A DNA stretch of 64,000 bases, taken from NCBI GenBank assembly GCA_964030785.1, contig OZ034968.1, forward strand, positions 39,019,186 to 39,083,185. Direction: 5' to 3'. Made by a program: the position numbers and the translations under genes. This document shows positions 47,201-57,977 of this stretch, piece after piece. The stretch is from Siderastrea siderea (lineage: Eukaryota > Cnidaria > Anthozoa > Scleractinia > Rhizangiidae). The notes below the pieces were generated by a model that saw only the letters and a list, made by a program, of their open reading frames with translations, did not search any database and was not told where the DNA came from. Position 1 is the first letter of the stretch. Every line of letters begins with the position of its first letter.

Positions 47201-47765
47201 TGTAGCGTGAAATCAGACACGGTGACCCCCTCTTTTTATTTTATTTTTTCGATGTACTAGGTGTAATTAATAACTGTGCCAAGTTTCAACAAATTCTCAT
47301 TACAACTTCTTTTTCGATGGAATCACCTTAAATGTCTGGCAAGTCATACACGAATCACACTTAGATTCAGATTTCTGACAATGCCCTTGTTATATCGCCG
47401 CCAAAAGCCAGCATATGCCTTTACCCATATTTAACTTACTATGTATTCTCTATTAGGAGCAAGTGCCTGTGTGCAGTTGAACCGGTTTGAGGAAGCCGTC
47501 ACGTGGTGTGATAAGGGATTAGCTGTATCCTTTACTGCAGTGGATTGATGTTCAGCGTTTTCTATTGTATTTGCATGAGCTTCCGGCTGTTAATTTCTTG
47601 AGGGTTTTTATATTTTTTCCTAAGTATTATTTATGTCTTGACTAATGTAAGATTGAAAAGAATAACCAGAAGTTGTTGGAATTGAGAAGCAGGTCTGTCA
47701 AAGCGCAAAACAAGCCACACAGAGCAGACGGAGAAAAAAGGAAGGATCAGTCAGAAACGCAATCG
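44295..47765 (+). CDS. TTC4: TTC4/Cns1-like TPR co-chaperone, exons in copy A (partial)
   Basis: Five consecutive exons: 44295-44412, 45492-45653, 45749-45826, 47457-47524 and 47652-47765, each with AG acceptor and GT donor and with phases that join (1, 1, 1, 0, 0), giving 180 codons without a stop. Exon 1 gives D-P-L-T-D-L-P-A-F-M-A-R, like the short motif ahead of the TPRs in TTC4. Exons 2-5 give three TPR repeats: A-E-V-Y-K-N-E-G-N-D-K-Y, L-Y-S-N-R-A-T-A-Q-Y-Y-L-G-N-Y, I-V-R-G-A-S-A-C-V-Q-L, and A-V-T-W-C-D-K-G-L, the last being the TTC4 signature. TTC4 and yeast Cns1 use the TPRs to bind the C-terminal tails of Hsp90/Hsp70. No N-terminal exon was found, though the exon 1 ATG could serve as a start. 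The C-terminal exons are missing: the duplication junction at 47937 follows the fifth exon. Copy A is therefore truncated, or its exon 5 splices into copy B exon 1, which is phase-compatible. Confidence 0.75.
46684..47327. mobile_element. TTAA-target MITE, private to copy A, with known empty site
   Basis: 644 bp, ends GGTGATTCCATTC / GGAATCACC, flanked by TTAA at 46680-46683 and 47328-47331. At the same place in copy B (62583-62586) a single TTAA is intact, so both the target duplication and the boundaries are proven. It is the same family as 42832-44171, with similar first and last 100-200 bp. It lies in intron 3 of the TTC4-like gene. Confidence 0.95.
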
Positions 47766-48144
47766 GTAAGGTTAATAATCAGTACTTACCATTATTTAAC
47801 TCCTGGAATCAAACACAGAGTATTTTGTTGTGGTTCTTACTAAGTTTGTTGATTATTCAAATAAAAGTTACAAGGTGGCTCTAACTCTTGATTTTAAAAG
47901 TCTATTGACGAAATTTTTTCAAGTGTAACCGTTGAAAGAGTGAGTTGTAAGGGTTCTAAAGAAGAGGATGCTCTCAACTATCAGGCCATCAAGTGATACA
48001 AACAATCAAAAAACTAGATTTGCATGTGAAAAATTCGCGACAAGAGAGACTGACAAGAGAAAGATAGTTATAGATTGTTAGTCATATGATAAACGAAGAG
48101 AAACATACAAGTGGAATAAAATACAAACCTTTCCTTTCAAAAAA

Positions 48145-48146
<2 letters not shown>

Positions 48147-48175
<29 letters not shown>

Positions 48176-48187
48176 ACAAATAAATAG
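48147..48187. repeat. (AAAT)n microsatellite, expanded in copy B
   Basis: About ten tandem repeats here against about four at the matching place in copy A (37037-37053). Confidence 0.9.
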
Positions 48188-48716
48188 AGCACAAGATTTC
48201 CAGTCCGGTAATTTCCTTTTAAGCTCGGCCCAAGATGTAAAGCATCTTCTGTTAGAGTTCAACTTGAAACAGTTACACGAGTTTACCCCTGACGAACAAT
48301 AATCCAATCCTTTGCATTGTAAAAACGCAAAGCTGGTCTCTTTTCCTTGAAGGAGTTTTTGAATTATAACAAAACATCATGAATGAGAAGGACGACCATA
48401 AGCATGATTATTACTGAGTGTTAGTTACTCAAATCAAACCCTTCTCGGCTTCTTCGCATCGTTTTGTATGCTTGCATAAAAGCTAGGGATGCTAGCTGCT
48501 GTGTCAGCATAGTAGATCGCGTGAATGTTTTCACTCTTTTCTCTACTAAAGATGAATTTTCTATTGCGAAATGAAGAAATTTATTATTACTTTTACTAAC
48601 TAAAGATTACGATTGCACAGCTGTCAAAACGGGACAGAGAAGAAAGCAAACACACCAGATCAACGATGCCTACAGGTCCGTAACCAGGATTTTATGTGGG
48701 GGGGCCGCTAACGAGG

Positions 48717-48752
<36 letters not shown>

Positions 48753-48949
48753 TGTCTGATCCGTTTATTCAGGAACGTAGCATTACATGAGAAATTGTAA
48801 CGGCAAAGTACACGGTAGGAACTGAATATTACATTATTCGAATAAAATTGTTTGAATTAAGTTACAAACGACTAATTTACGATGTAAAATGTTACATCAA
48901 AATACTGCCGGACTAATCCTTCAGGATTCAGTGTCCCGAGCTACAGCCT

Positions 48950-49783
48950 CTATGGGTGTTTGGTGGCAAACAGATTAACCACCTCATCTAAATCAATTTT
49001 AACTTGATAATGGATGTGCATTAGTGCTAGGGACGACAGCCTTTCTTGGCCCATGCAAATGTCGTCGTCGTTAGCTATCATCTGCAGAGCCGCTATGAAG
49101 TTGCCTGTATTCCCACGACTCTCACCCTTCAAGACTTCGCTATCTCCACGTACGGCAATGCACCGTCGACCACAGAAAAGGATGGCTTCTGAAACTCATT
49201 TAACGATGTGCCTGTTTCTGATAATATTCTTCCTCTTCTCGTCATCTAATCGGTTGTTCACGTTTTGCTCTGGGTTTTCAACAGACTGATCAAGGAAGGA
49301 TGCGGTGGCGATCATGGCGTCGCGATGGTACTTAATTTCCTCATGTCTTTTTGCCTTTTCTTGAAGCTTACGCCAGTTTATGAAAGGCTTGTTAACAAAA
49401 GCGCCCTTATCTTTCCTGCAATGCATAGGTATCATCAAAGCACAATGTTTACAGAATACTCTATCTGCTGAAGGGCTATCGATATCCATGGGTGGCTCAC
49501 TGAAGTATCGTGACTGAAACCCTCTTCGGCACTGACGAAGAAATCGCGTTGGAAACTTGTAGTTAATCGATGGAACAAAATGACTTTTAATCAAGTGACA
49601 TTTCTGACCAACTGGCAGCTTATTTGCGGAAGAAGCAAATTCCTCAGATGTCGTCAAAATCTTCCTAGTGTCATTTATTTCTTGTTGCTTCACTGGTTCT
49701 AAGTGATATCTCGTTAGATTGCCATCAGTATTCTCAGGTACTGGAGCTTGCGCAGTCTCTACAATTGTTAAGAAAGCACACAT
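48950..49783 (-). pseudogene. hAT-family transposase (TTF-type zinc finger), deleted and with one TGA
   Basis: One minus-strand frame of 277 codons with a single TGA (49196-49198). The N-terminal part carries a TTF-type zinc finger: R-G-F-Q-S-R-Y-F, F-C-K-H-C (Cys111, Cys114), F-V-N-K-P-F-I-N-W (Trp138) and H-E-E-I-K-Y-H (His147, His153), as in ZMYM1-like hAT proteins. After the TGA, where relatives have a Trp, come G-E-S-R-G-N-T-G-N-F-I-A-A-L-Q and then the hAT C-terminal dimerisation end R-L-S-S-L-A-L-M-H-I-H-Y and D-L-D-E-V-V-N-L-F-A. The central catalytic region of several hundred residues is missing, so this is an internal-deletion derivative. Confidence 0.8.
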
Positions 49784-50701
49784 CGGCTTCTCATAGAATA
49801 TATATTGACATCACAAAATGACGATAAGAGACCAGTAGAAACATAAAATGTATTTTCCCTCTTTGTGACTCGAAAACGTCTATTTTGATAATTTGGGATG
49901 CCTGTGGATTTCCAGAAGGTGCTGCTTTGGATTAACCCTCCCCCTAGTCCCCCTCCGAATTGTTTCTCTGTGTTCCCTTACCGGCTCTTTATTAAGCGAT
50001 GTAATTTTGTTTCATATTGAGGAATCTCAGAGCAAAATACTGGGATCAAGACTGGTGTGCATCGCGAAAATAAGTGTGATTTGCCTTCTATATCTCGCTG
50101 TAAAACTGTAGTTAACTGAGATAGATCTGAACTCGTGGTCTCGGCCGGCTGTCGTCGCAGACGGCACTGTCAATGTCACTGTCCGATGGCTCTTGATGGG
50201 GCGCGTTACTGACCCATGCATCGAGAGACTGGCAGCATTTAGCTGAAGCCTTCCTCTTTCTATTTTCCTGTTCTCTCCTGCCCATAAGGTATTACACAAA
50301 AAACATGATTTTGCATCTTCGGGCGTTCATGTGCTAGTACAAATAGAGGATACTACCCGACGCGTTAGTAGACATGTTTGACGAAAATCGTCAGATCGAT
50401 CCCTTGTCAATGGCTCGCTCGTGTAAACACCTGGGTAAAGCGTGCAGTACGTTAATTGCATTATCCATTTAGATAAGCTCGGACATCTTTGCGCTTATTG
50501 AAATGTTCTGAGTGGCTGGGGCTACTAGAGTGCAGCTGGTTTTAGTGTGCCAATGAATGCATTACTCCTATTTCCACTGTTTGGTTTTGTTTAACTATCA
50601 CTGTTATGTTTTTTAAGATTTACTAGTATCCTTCAGTTTAACCGACTGTACTCCTTAGCTTGGACATTGAGTATCAAAATGTGGACCTTTGGGACCTATG
50701 T

Positions 50702-50733
50702 GGGGGGGGGGGGGGGGGGGGCGGGGGGGGGGG
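50702..50733. repeat. Poly-G tract
   Basis: Thirty-two bases, all G except one C. The matching tract in copy A (39990-40007) is shorter and interrupted by an A. It is prone to length errors in both replication and sequencing. Confidence 0.85.
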
Positions 50734-51063
50734 TGGTGCGAATGCACCCCGTGCACCCCCTCTGGATACGGGCCTGGCCTAGTCTTGCGCAAACAAAACT
50801 GTTTCAAGGTTGTAGACCAAACTCTCTTCTTTTTTGAAGCACGCCTGATCTCAGCATTTTTAACACGTATTCTTTCAAGAGTCATGGTTTTACTTTACGG
50901 AATCAAAACGAGTTTGAGGTGTGGATTCACTTTTGAATAGTAAGTAAGGAAAGCAGTAAAAGAAATAATGGCCTTTTGCCTCCTGAGAAAAAAAATCAGA
51001 AATTCCCGTTAAGCTCGGGCTTAACGGCTCAAAGGCTACCTACGCCATTGGCCACTCCACTAA

Positions 51064-51260
51064 ATTCGCCAAAAAATAACAATGCAAAAGTTAACAGAGA
51101 AAACAAAATTAGGCACGCACACACAATAAACGTCAAAAGGGGTGCAGTTTAAAAACATACAAGCAAATAAACGAAAAAAGTTTTCTCGCACTGCTTGTGC
51201 ATGTAAGGTAGTAAGCCAAATATTTTTCGTTCGATCGAGACAAACAGCTCTTTTCATTTA
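51064..51260. repeat. Dispersed repeat (33.4 kb family), copy in B
   Basis: Duplicate of 40334-40520. Confidence 0.6.
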
Positions 51261-51533
51261 CATGTATAGCCCATGACATAGGTAAAGTAAGGTAAGACTC
51301 TATTTTAAGAAGGTAACATGTAACAGTAACAAAACCTGACGAACTTGTCGCGGCCCTCTAAAAAGCAAAAATACAAATTAAATCAACCCCACTTACAATC
51401 TAGCTATATAGGACAAAACATTTTTAGCAGTCAAAAACTGATAATAAAAGTTAAAGTTGTTAAAAATAGTCAATAAAATAGAGGTAAAGATAGCAATCTA
51501 TATGCAAAGTTGATTCCATGCGGGTAATTAGAA

Positions 51534-52958
51534 TTCCCTGCTAGCAGAGGCCCCTTTTCCTTTGTATTCGCTGAGCTGACGGATGGGACGAAAAGGGACC
51601 TCTGCCATGGGTCGAAATGAACTGTGTTGAGCATGCGCCACGGTTACTTAGCGACCGAAACGTCACGTGATGCTTTTAGCACGTGATCAGCTGACGACTC
51701 CCACCTTTCTCAACTAGCGCGCCAAAAAACAGCTGCACAGTTTTGTTGTCGTGAATGGCGAGTTCACCAAAACCCTAAAAAAGGTAGAGAGTTCGTCTAG
51801 AGATAGTTGTTGTCTAATCTACGGTATTAATTTCAAGTTATCTGGACAAGGAAGCTTTTTTAACATGACCACAACTCCAGGAATCAAAGAGAATTTAACC
51901 CATTGAACGCTGCGTGTTTTATGATCGCTTCACTAAATTAGCAGTTGCATTGCGAAAGGACAATTTATAGGTTCGAAAAAACAAAACTCACTTGATCTAG
52001 AATAGTTAAAATTTTTTACTTTTAAATAAATTACACCAGTTGTCAATTAAGAATTAGCCAAAAATACATTCTCAAAGTCAAAATTTTGAAAATTTCCGCA
52101 AGAGATTTCTCATGTTGTCTCGCGCGTGAAATCAAACCACAACAGAGCATTTGTGTCTGTTTAGGTCAGATTACTACTTTTCGAATTTTTTTGAATGAAG
52201 GTACACAGAAGAAGAGACAGTAAGCTTTTCTTAATAATACATTTATTAAAACACGCCTTTACTTGTTTCTGAAGACCAAACGCGTTCAATTATTTCTTCG
52301 AGAGAAGCTACGCGCAAGCGATTTCGCTCGATGTGCAAGTTATTTTGAAGAGCATTTGGTGATGCGAACTGTGCACATTTTTCAAAACTATTACGAAAAC
52401 TGTAAGGAATATGAAGCATCCCTCAATTATAAAGCGATTTCGATACAAATTACAATCAAATGTGTAATTTACTCTACCGTCGACTCGTAGAAGTGCTGGC
52501 GCATCTCACAGAAAGTCCGCAGCTCGAAAAATCTTTGGAGGTGGAAGGCTGTCCTTCGCCTTGACAGACGTTTTCTTCGCTCTAAATTCCATTCCTTGAC
52601 TTGTCGAGTGTTTCTTAGAGCTTCTTCTTTCGATTGTTTATCTTTCCGTCGTCCATGTTAACAAAAACAAGAGAAAGTAAACGTTGTAACTCTTCACGAG
52701 TTTAGTTCTCTTTCCACGGCAAGTTACTATGCAGGCTCACTAAATGACAGCGGAATAACTGTAAAGGAATGCGCGAGATACGGTGGGCTCAAGTCCCGTC
52801 AGCAAACAATACAGGGAGCATGCGTTTCGGAAACCGCCGTCCACGACCATGGACGGCGGTTGGATCAAAGGGAGTTTCGACCCATGGCAGAGGTCCCTTT
52901 TCGTCCCGCCCGTCAGCTCAGCGAATACAAAGGAAAAGGGGCCTCTGCTAGCAGGGAA
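51534..52958. mobile_element. MULE-like non-autonomous element, private to copy B
   Basis: 1,425 bp. TIRs of about 84 bp (51534-51617 and 52874-52958) begin TTCCCTGCTAGCAGAGGCCC. A 10-bp target duplication GTAATTAGAA flanks it (51524-51533, 52959-52968). Copy A has the uninterrupted site (GTAATTAAAA, 40802-40811). Long TIRs and a 9-11 bp duplication fit MULEs. No transposase; a 75-codon frame at 52263-52490 has no domain. A GC-rich inverted motif 'ccgccgtccacgaccatggacggcgg' lies just inside the right TIR at about 52833-52858. Confidence 0.85.
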
Positions 52959-54251
52959 GTAATTAGAATTGCGTCAACAGCAAATATCGGTAAGATCGGT
53001 ATTGTCTTATTTCATAGCAAACGATCCCCTTGCATTCTGAGAATTTGTTTTCAATAATTCTGTCTTCAAGAATTTCATGGACTTCTTTGTTCTTAGAGAT
53101 TGGGATAAGTTGCTCCAATCTTTTACAGTTCTTAGCGCAAAAGTGTGTCCCCCTCGGAGGTGTATCTGTAAAGGGGGAACAACAAATTTAAATTACAATA
53201 CCTAGTGTTTCTTGAGTGGGCGTCAGAGTTTGTTCTTAGAGATGCATTTTTGAATTCGGCTAAAATTCCATTGATCCTTTTGTAGGCCAGAGCACATAGA
53301 TTGATATACGCTTCATTGTAAAGGGAGTCCAACTTCGGTGATTTAACATTGTTACTGTACGAGTAGTACGTTGTGCTTCAAGAATAATACGTAATAGTCC
53401 AGTCCGTTAGCGTCGAAATTCAGGAAAATCGTGACAAATCGCGTAAAAGCACCAAATTTGGCATACATGTCCTTGAGGACATATAAAACAAATTTAGAAG
53501 GGGTGCCACGTGATCCGAGTATCCGGGGGGCCACAGCACTCAAATTAATTTTCATTCATGGGCACAGGACTCCCACGCTCCTGAACAGATCGCTCACTGG
53601 CAAACTGAAAAGGATTTCATGGGCTTCTTTAACTGGCCTTGTCAGCGAACGACAGAAAATGACAACAAACAACCGTTTAAGTTTACTGAGCCACATATCC
53701 TTGTATTTTCCGCTCCCTTTTCGCTTGCCTGCGTTCCCTGTGGTCAAATAGACTTAACAAACTGAATCGTTACACTTCCGATAACTGTTAAGGGAACGAA
53801 TAATTATTAGTTCAAGTTAGTCGACAAACAGTCCCAAATCAGCAGCTCAAATCGCAAAGGAAACCGTTGCCTGCTACAGCTATTCAAACATTACTTATTT
53901 TGGGTTATTTTCGTCATACGTTCAGGAACATGTACGCCGACCCATTTAGGAGAAGGATAACTGAAAGAATTGACTTCCGTTGTTATCTGTTTTGAATTAC
54001 GTTTCTTTACAGCCTCTCCCCCATTAAGTTCCTCTAGAGAATAAAAGCAAGTCGGGTTGACGAGAAATCTGGAACTTCTGTCAGATGTTTTAAGTGTACT
54101 GTTGAGAAAAACATATCGCGAGAGACATTTTAAGGTCACTGACATATCTGCCTTCACTCACGTCAGTTTAATTCACAGTGCAATGACTGAAGAAACAAAA
54201 TTGTAACGAACATTAATTTATGAAATAAACATATATTTGAATTGCGGATAA

Positions 54252-54398
54252 TGATAGAATTATATGAAGATCATCGCAGTGAAGGTGTTTCAACTTAAAC
54301 AGTTGAAAAGAAGACTGACCTGAAAGAATTCAGTCTTGAACGGAAATCGAACCCATGACCTCTGCGATACCGGTGCAGCGCTCTAGAGCGCTATGATT
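54252..54398 (-). mobile_element. tRNA-derived SINE, minus strand, 5'-damaged
   Basis: Same family as the plus-strand copy at 54466-54614, in reverse. The tail (agatcatcgcagtgaaggtg) and the T-arm B box are present; the D-arm is mostly deleted, so the A box is lost. Confidence 0.8.
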
Positions 54399-54465
54399 AT
54401 TTCATATATTAATGTTCATCTCTCCATCTACGGGATAAATACACTCAATTGACCAGCTCCCAGTT

Positions 54466-54614
54466 GGCTTGATAGCTCAGTTGGTTAGAGCGCTGCACCG
54501 GTATCGCAGAGGTTATGGGTTCGATTTCCGTTCAAGCCTGAACTTTTTCAGTTTTCTTCTTTTCAACTGCTTAAGTTGAAACACCTTCACTGCGATGATC
54601 TTCATATAATTCTG
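54466..54614 (+). mobile_element. tRNA-derived SINE, plus strand, with intact tRNA-like head
   Basis: The head (54466-54538) folds as a cloverleaf: a perfect 7-bp acceptor stem GGCTTGA/TCAAGCC, D-arm GCTC..GAGC, anticodon stem with one mismatch, and a T-arm with the TTCGATT loop. The loop CCGGTAT would place GGT (Thr) as the anticodon, but position 33 is C rather than the required U, and a non-tRNA tail with 'cttcactgcgatgatcttcat' follows, so it is a SINE and not a tRNA gene. The A box (TAGCTCAGTTGGTTAGAGC) and B box (GGTTCGATTTCC) for RNA polymerase III look usable. Confidence 0.85.
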
Positions 54615-55033
54615 AAATTGGTAACGTTCAGTTCAATATGCCATGAGTCGGATGTCACCAACGAGTACCATAAGAAGCACGCACGCTTGCTAAGCTCTCT
54701 TTCACGGTAGTCAACCAGCTCCAACGATTAGTCACCACTTTTTCCAGCATCGTACGTTTTTCTTTCTTTTTTGTCTTGCAGTTCTTAATTCAGTACACCG
54801 CATCGGGTACTTAATAATAATAACAGTTTTTGAAAATAACAGTTTTTATGCACGCATTTCGCAGAGCCTCAATGCGTTTACAAGATAAAAATATTAAAAC
54901 CTAAATTACAACCTTCAAAAAAATCGATAAAAAAGTGCTTGACTACTAATAACAATGGATAAAATATAAAAAAGCCAACTACTCAATTACAATGGATAAA
55001 ATACAAAAATCGGTGAACTAGCTAAAAATAAAT

Positions 55034-55554
55034 TCATTTAAAAAAATATGTCTTTAAAAGCCATTTAAAGGCAGAGACTGACTGTGCATTCCTTATCATA
55101 AGAGGTAGCGTGTTCCAAAGTCTCGGCGCGGCGATCGAAAAGGCCCGACCACCGTATGTTGAAGTGGTCGATCTAGGAACTGTGAGCAAGCCTTGCGAAG
55201 TCGAGCGTAAACTGCGTGACGGAACATAATGATTCATTCACAAGATCTTCAAAGTAAGATGGAGCATATCCATTCACAGTCTTATTCGTAAGCAGCAAGA
55301 TCATAAACGACATGTGTTCGCTAACGGGGGGGCCAGTGTAGTTGTTGCAGAATAGGGCTTGTATGATCAGTGCGCTTAGCCTTAACAAAAAGTCTTGCAG
55401 CAGTGTTCTGTATGCGCTGTAACTTTTGAACTACAGTAGATGGCAGACCGTACAGCAGACTATTGCAATAGTCCAGCTTAGAGGTTATGAAAGCATGTAC
55501 TAAGCGCTCGGTACTACTCTTGTTAATATATTTCCTGACTCTACCAATTAACAT
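55034..55554 (-). pseudogene. LINE reverse transcriptase C-terminal tail (CR1/L2-like)
   Basis: The minus strand, in three frames, reads L-V-H-A-F-I-T-S-K-L-D-Y-C-N-S-L-L-Y-G-L, then K-L-Q-R-I-Q-N-T-A-A-R-L, then L-L-L-T-N-K-T-V-N-G-Y-A-P-S-Y and finally T-Y-G-G-R-A-F-S-I-A-A-P-R-L-W-N-T-L-P, the standard C-terminal tail of CR1/L2-type LINE proteins. Two frameshifts are present, and the endonuclease and catalytic RT domains are absent: a 5'-truncated dead copy. Confidence 0.88.
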
Positions 55555-55944
55555 TGCTTATACCGATAACATTAATCTAATTCCTCCCTCTGAGAAAACA
55601 GGGGCACCCAACGGTTCGTTTTCGGAGGAATATCTGTTCGGCAGACCGAAGTCACCTGAGATATTCGGATTTAATTGCAATGAAAACTATAGATTTCAGT
55701 GGCGAAACATTACCTCACGGATTTTCTTAAAAAGGTGACTTATTAATTCCTTTTATTTTTGGACGGACAAATATGTCATTTAGGGTGTAAAATAAGGTCA
55801 GCTACCATTTTCGGAAAGACATTAGCAGCTCGGAAATTCGGCAGATGGGATTCCATTTTCTAAAATTGTCTACGCCTTAACTGATTTTCAGCTAAAAACG
55901 CCGAACAGTTCAACCCGCATTAGCTCACGCAAATATGCCCTTAA

Positions 55945-56810
55945 GGTGGCTAGACCCGGTTTTTCACTAACCATACCTACTCTCTTTGAACACGAAATAC
56001 AAAGGTGTCTCAAACTAAACAGGAAATCAAGTTATATCTATTTGTAGGGTATAGATTGAAGTTTAAAAAAGTGGGGTTTTTTCGAGATCGACGTAGCCAT
56101 AGCAACACGGTGACGTCATTGCTATTTTTACTTTTCCTTAATTTGTAAGAAATCCATCCATTCATTTTTAAAGCTATTTACAGGACTTGTAGTTCATATA
56201 ATTGTCTTCAGTTGTACCGATTTTAAACATATTTTATGAGAGCGTTTTCGAGAAATAATTGTTTGAAGTTTTAGCTTCTGTTAATAAACGAATCATAAAC
56301 AATTCTTTTCGCGTTACTCAAACTGACATTTATCTTGACCATGAAAAGAAATCTTTGGGCTCAAATTGTTTCTAGAGATTTCAGCTATCCTGCAGGAATT
56401 GATGAAAGAAATCGCTTCATCCGATTTACAATAATGTGAACGCGAAAAGAATTGTTTATGATTCGTTTGTTAGCAACAGCTAAAAATTTCAATCAATTAT
56501 TTCTCGAAAACACTCTCATAAAAAATGTTTAAAATCGGTACAACTGAAGACAATTATATGAACTACAAGTCCTATAAATAGCTTTAAAAACAAATGTCTG
56601 GATTTCTTACAAATTAAGGAAAAGTAAAAATAGCAATGACGTCACCGTGTTGCTATGGCTACGTCGATCTCGAAAAAACCCACTATTTTCAAACTTCAAT
56701 CTATACCCTACAAATAGGTGTAACTCGATTTCCTGTTCCGTTTGAGGCATCTTTGTATTTCCTGTTCAAAAAGAGTAGGTATGGTTAGTGAAAAACCGGG
56801 TCGAGCCACC
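55945..56810. mobile_element. 866-bp foldback element, TTAA target
   Basis: Arms of about 390-420 bp are inverted copies at about 93%, ending GGTGGCTMGACCCGG, with TTAA at 55941-55944 and 56811-56814. The palindrome centre is near 56375. Same architecture as 37500-39300 but different sequence. No coding capacity; the short frame over its right end (56742-56936) is incidental. Confidence 0.88.
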
Positions 56811-57088
56811 TTAAAAAGCTCGGTAACAATCTTAGAAACCAGAAAATTATATTTCAAGTATTTTGCTAAAAGTTTCTCTTTGGGTGCCCCTAAGAAAAGA
56901 CGCGAACGTTCGCCTGAAAAACGCGTAAAACATTAACACGCTAAATTACTTGCGACTATTAGATTCCGAATACAACGCATAAACGGAGAGCGAAAAGGCC
57001 TAGACACGGCGACGAGCCAAACCTCTCGCCCTAGAGTAGCGAGGGACGTAAATAATTACCGTCCTAGAGTTTCAGTTTTGGTCTTTTG

Positions 57089-57174
57089 AATAACGCGTAG
57101 ATCAGAGGGGATGGTTATTGTAATAGACCAGAATAACGCGTAGATCAGAGGGGATGGTTATTGTAATAGACCAG
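57089..57174. repeat. 43-bp perfect tandem doublet
   Basis: 57089-57131 is repeated exactly at 57132-57174. Confidence 0.95.
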
Positions 57175-57977
57175 AATCTTCTCTGACAACATGACGTGTT
57201 CTTCAAGATTAACGTGAAAAACGCTATTGCCTCGTTATTTTATTTTTACCATCACATGTATTTGTTTTTCCTCTGAATCTAGCTAGCAGCCTTAGCAGTT
57301 CACACCTATAACCGCCTACAGAACAGGCGTTTTTAATTAATGCCTGTCATGCGCGCAGGCTCCTATTTACACCAGAGAGAATGACAGATTAACCCATAAA
57401 AATCCCCTTCTCCAGTTTGGTGAAAAAATTCTGAAGTTCGCCAGGTCATTCTAACTAACTGATGCCTTTTGATGTTTTTGTTGTCGTGCTTTGTCGGCCT
57501 TTATCTCTTGTAACGATCGATCTCGAGATCTACAGTATGCATGGCTGAGTGATCACAAATTGAATTATTGAACGTGTTGGTTTATTTGTAACATTTTTTT
57601 AATTAGAAAAAAAATTCTCTCTCAGATATGTCTTTGTCAAAAGAAAGCTTGAACTAAGACTTAGAGAAGGTGCTTAACCCGTTTGGGATGAGCTTTATTT
57701 TCCATTAGTCCGGCTTATGTTTGTTGTCCGACAGTCATGGCCAGTAAGCTATTTAACCACAGGATACCCAGGGTCATGAGCAGATCTCTTGGTAGACAAA
57801 TGTACATACAGTATGTGGAGTTGGTGAGGCAGGTAACTCTAATGACTGTTTATTTTCATTTGTTCCGTTTGCTGATGAAATCAGTTAAAAAGTTCCCTAC
57901 AATAATTCTATTTTGCTATTAGTGATTTGTTAGTGAGCCTGGTTGTCCTGTGACCAAGATATTAACAATAGATTTGC
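57175..57977. other. Unassigned stretch inside the 4.7 kb element
   Basis: No supported gene; a 61-codon frame at 57737-57922 has no domain. Confidence 0.4.

Larger units (their letters stand above)
36831..47937. repeat. Large direct tandem duplication, copy A
   Basis: 11,107 bp. It begins 'gagtgagttgtaaggg' and ends 'aaccgttgaaa', where copy B begins with the same 'gagtgagttg'. Where aligned it matches copy B at roughly 95-97%. Private features: foldback element 37500-39300, a reversed hAT fragment 37161-37359, a lone long TIR at 41240-41375, a hairpin insertion 43246-43987 and a TTAA MITE 46684-47327. It contains five TTC4-like exons. Confidence 0.9.

Noticed and set aside
54466..54538. 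Functional tRNA-Thr (GGT) gene
   Set aside because: The cloverleaf is good, but position 33 is C, the anticodon stem has a mismatch, and a SINE tail follows. A second reversed copy lies 70 bp away.
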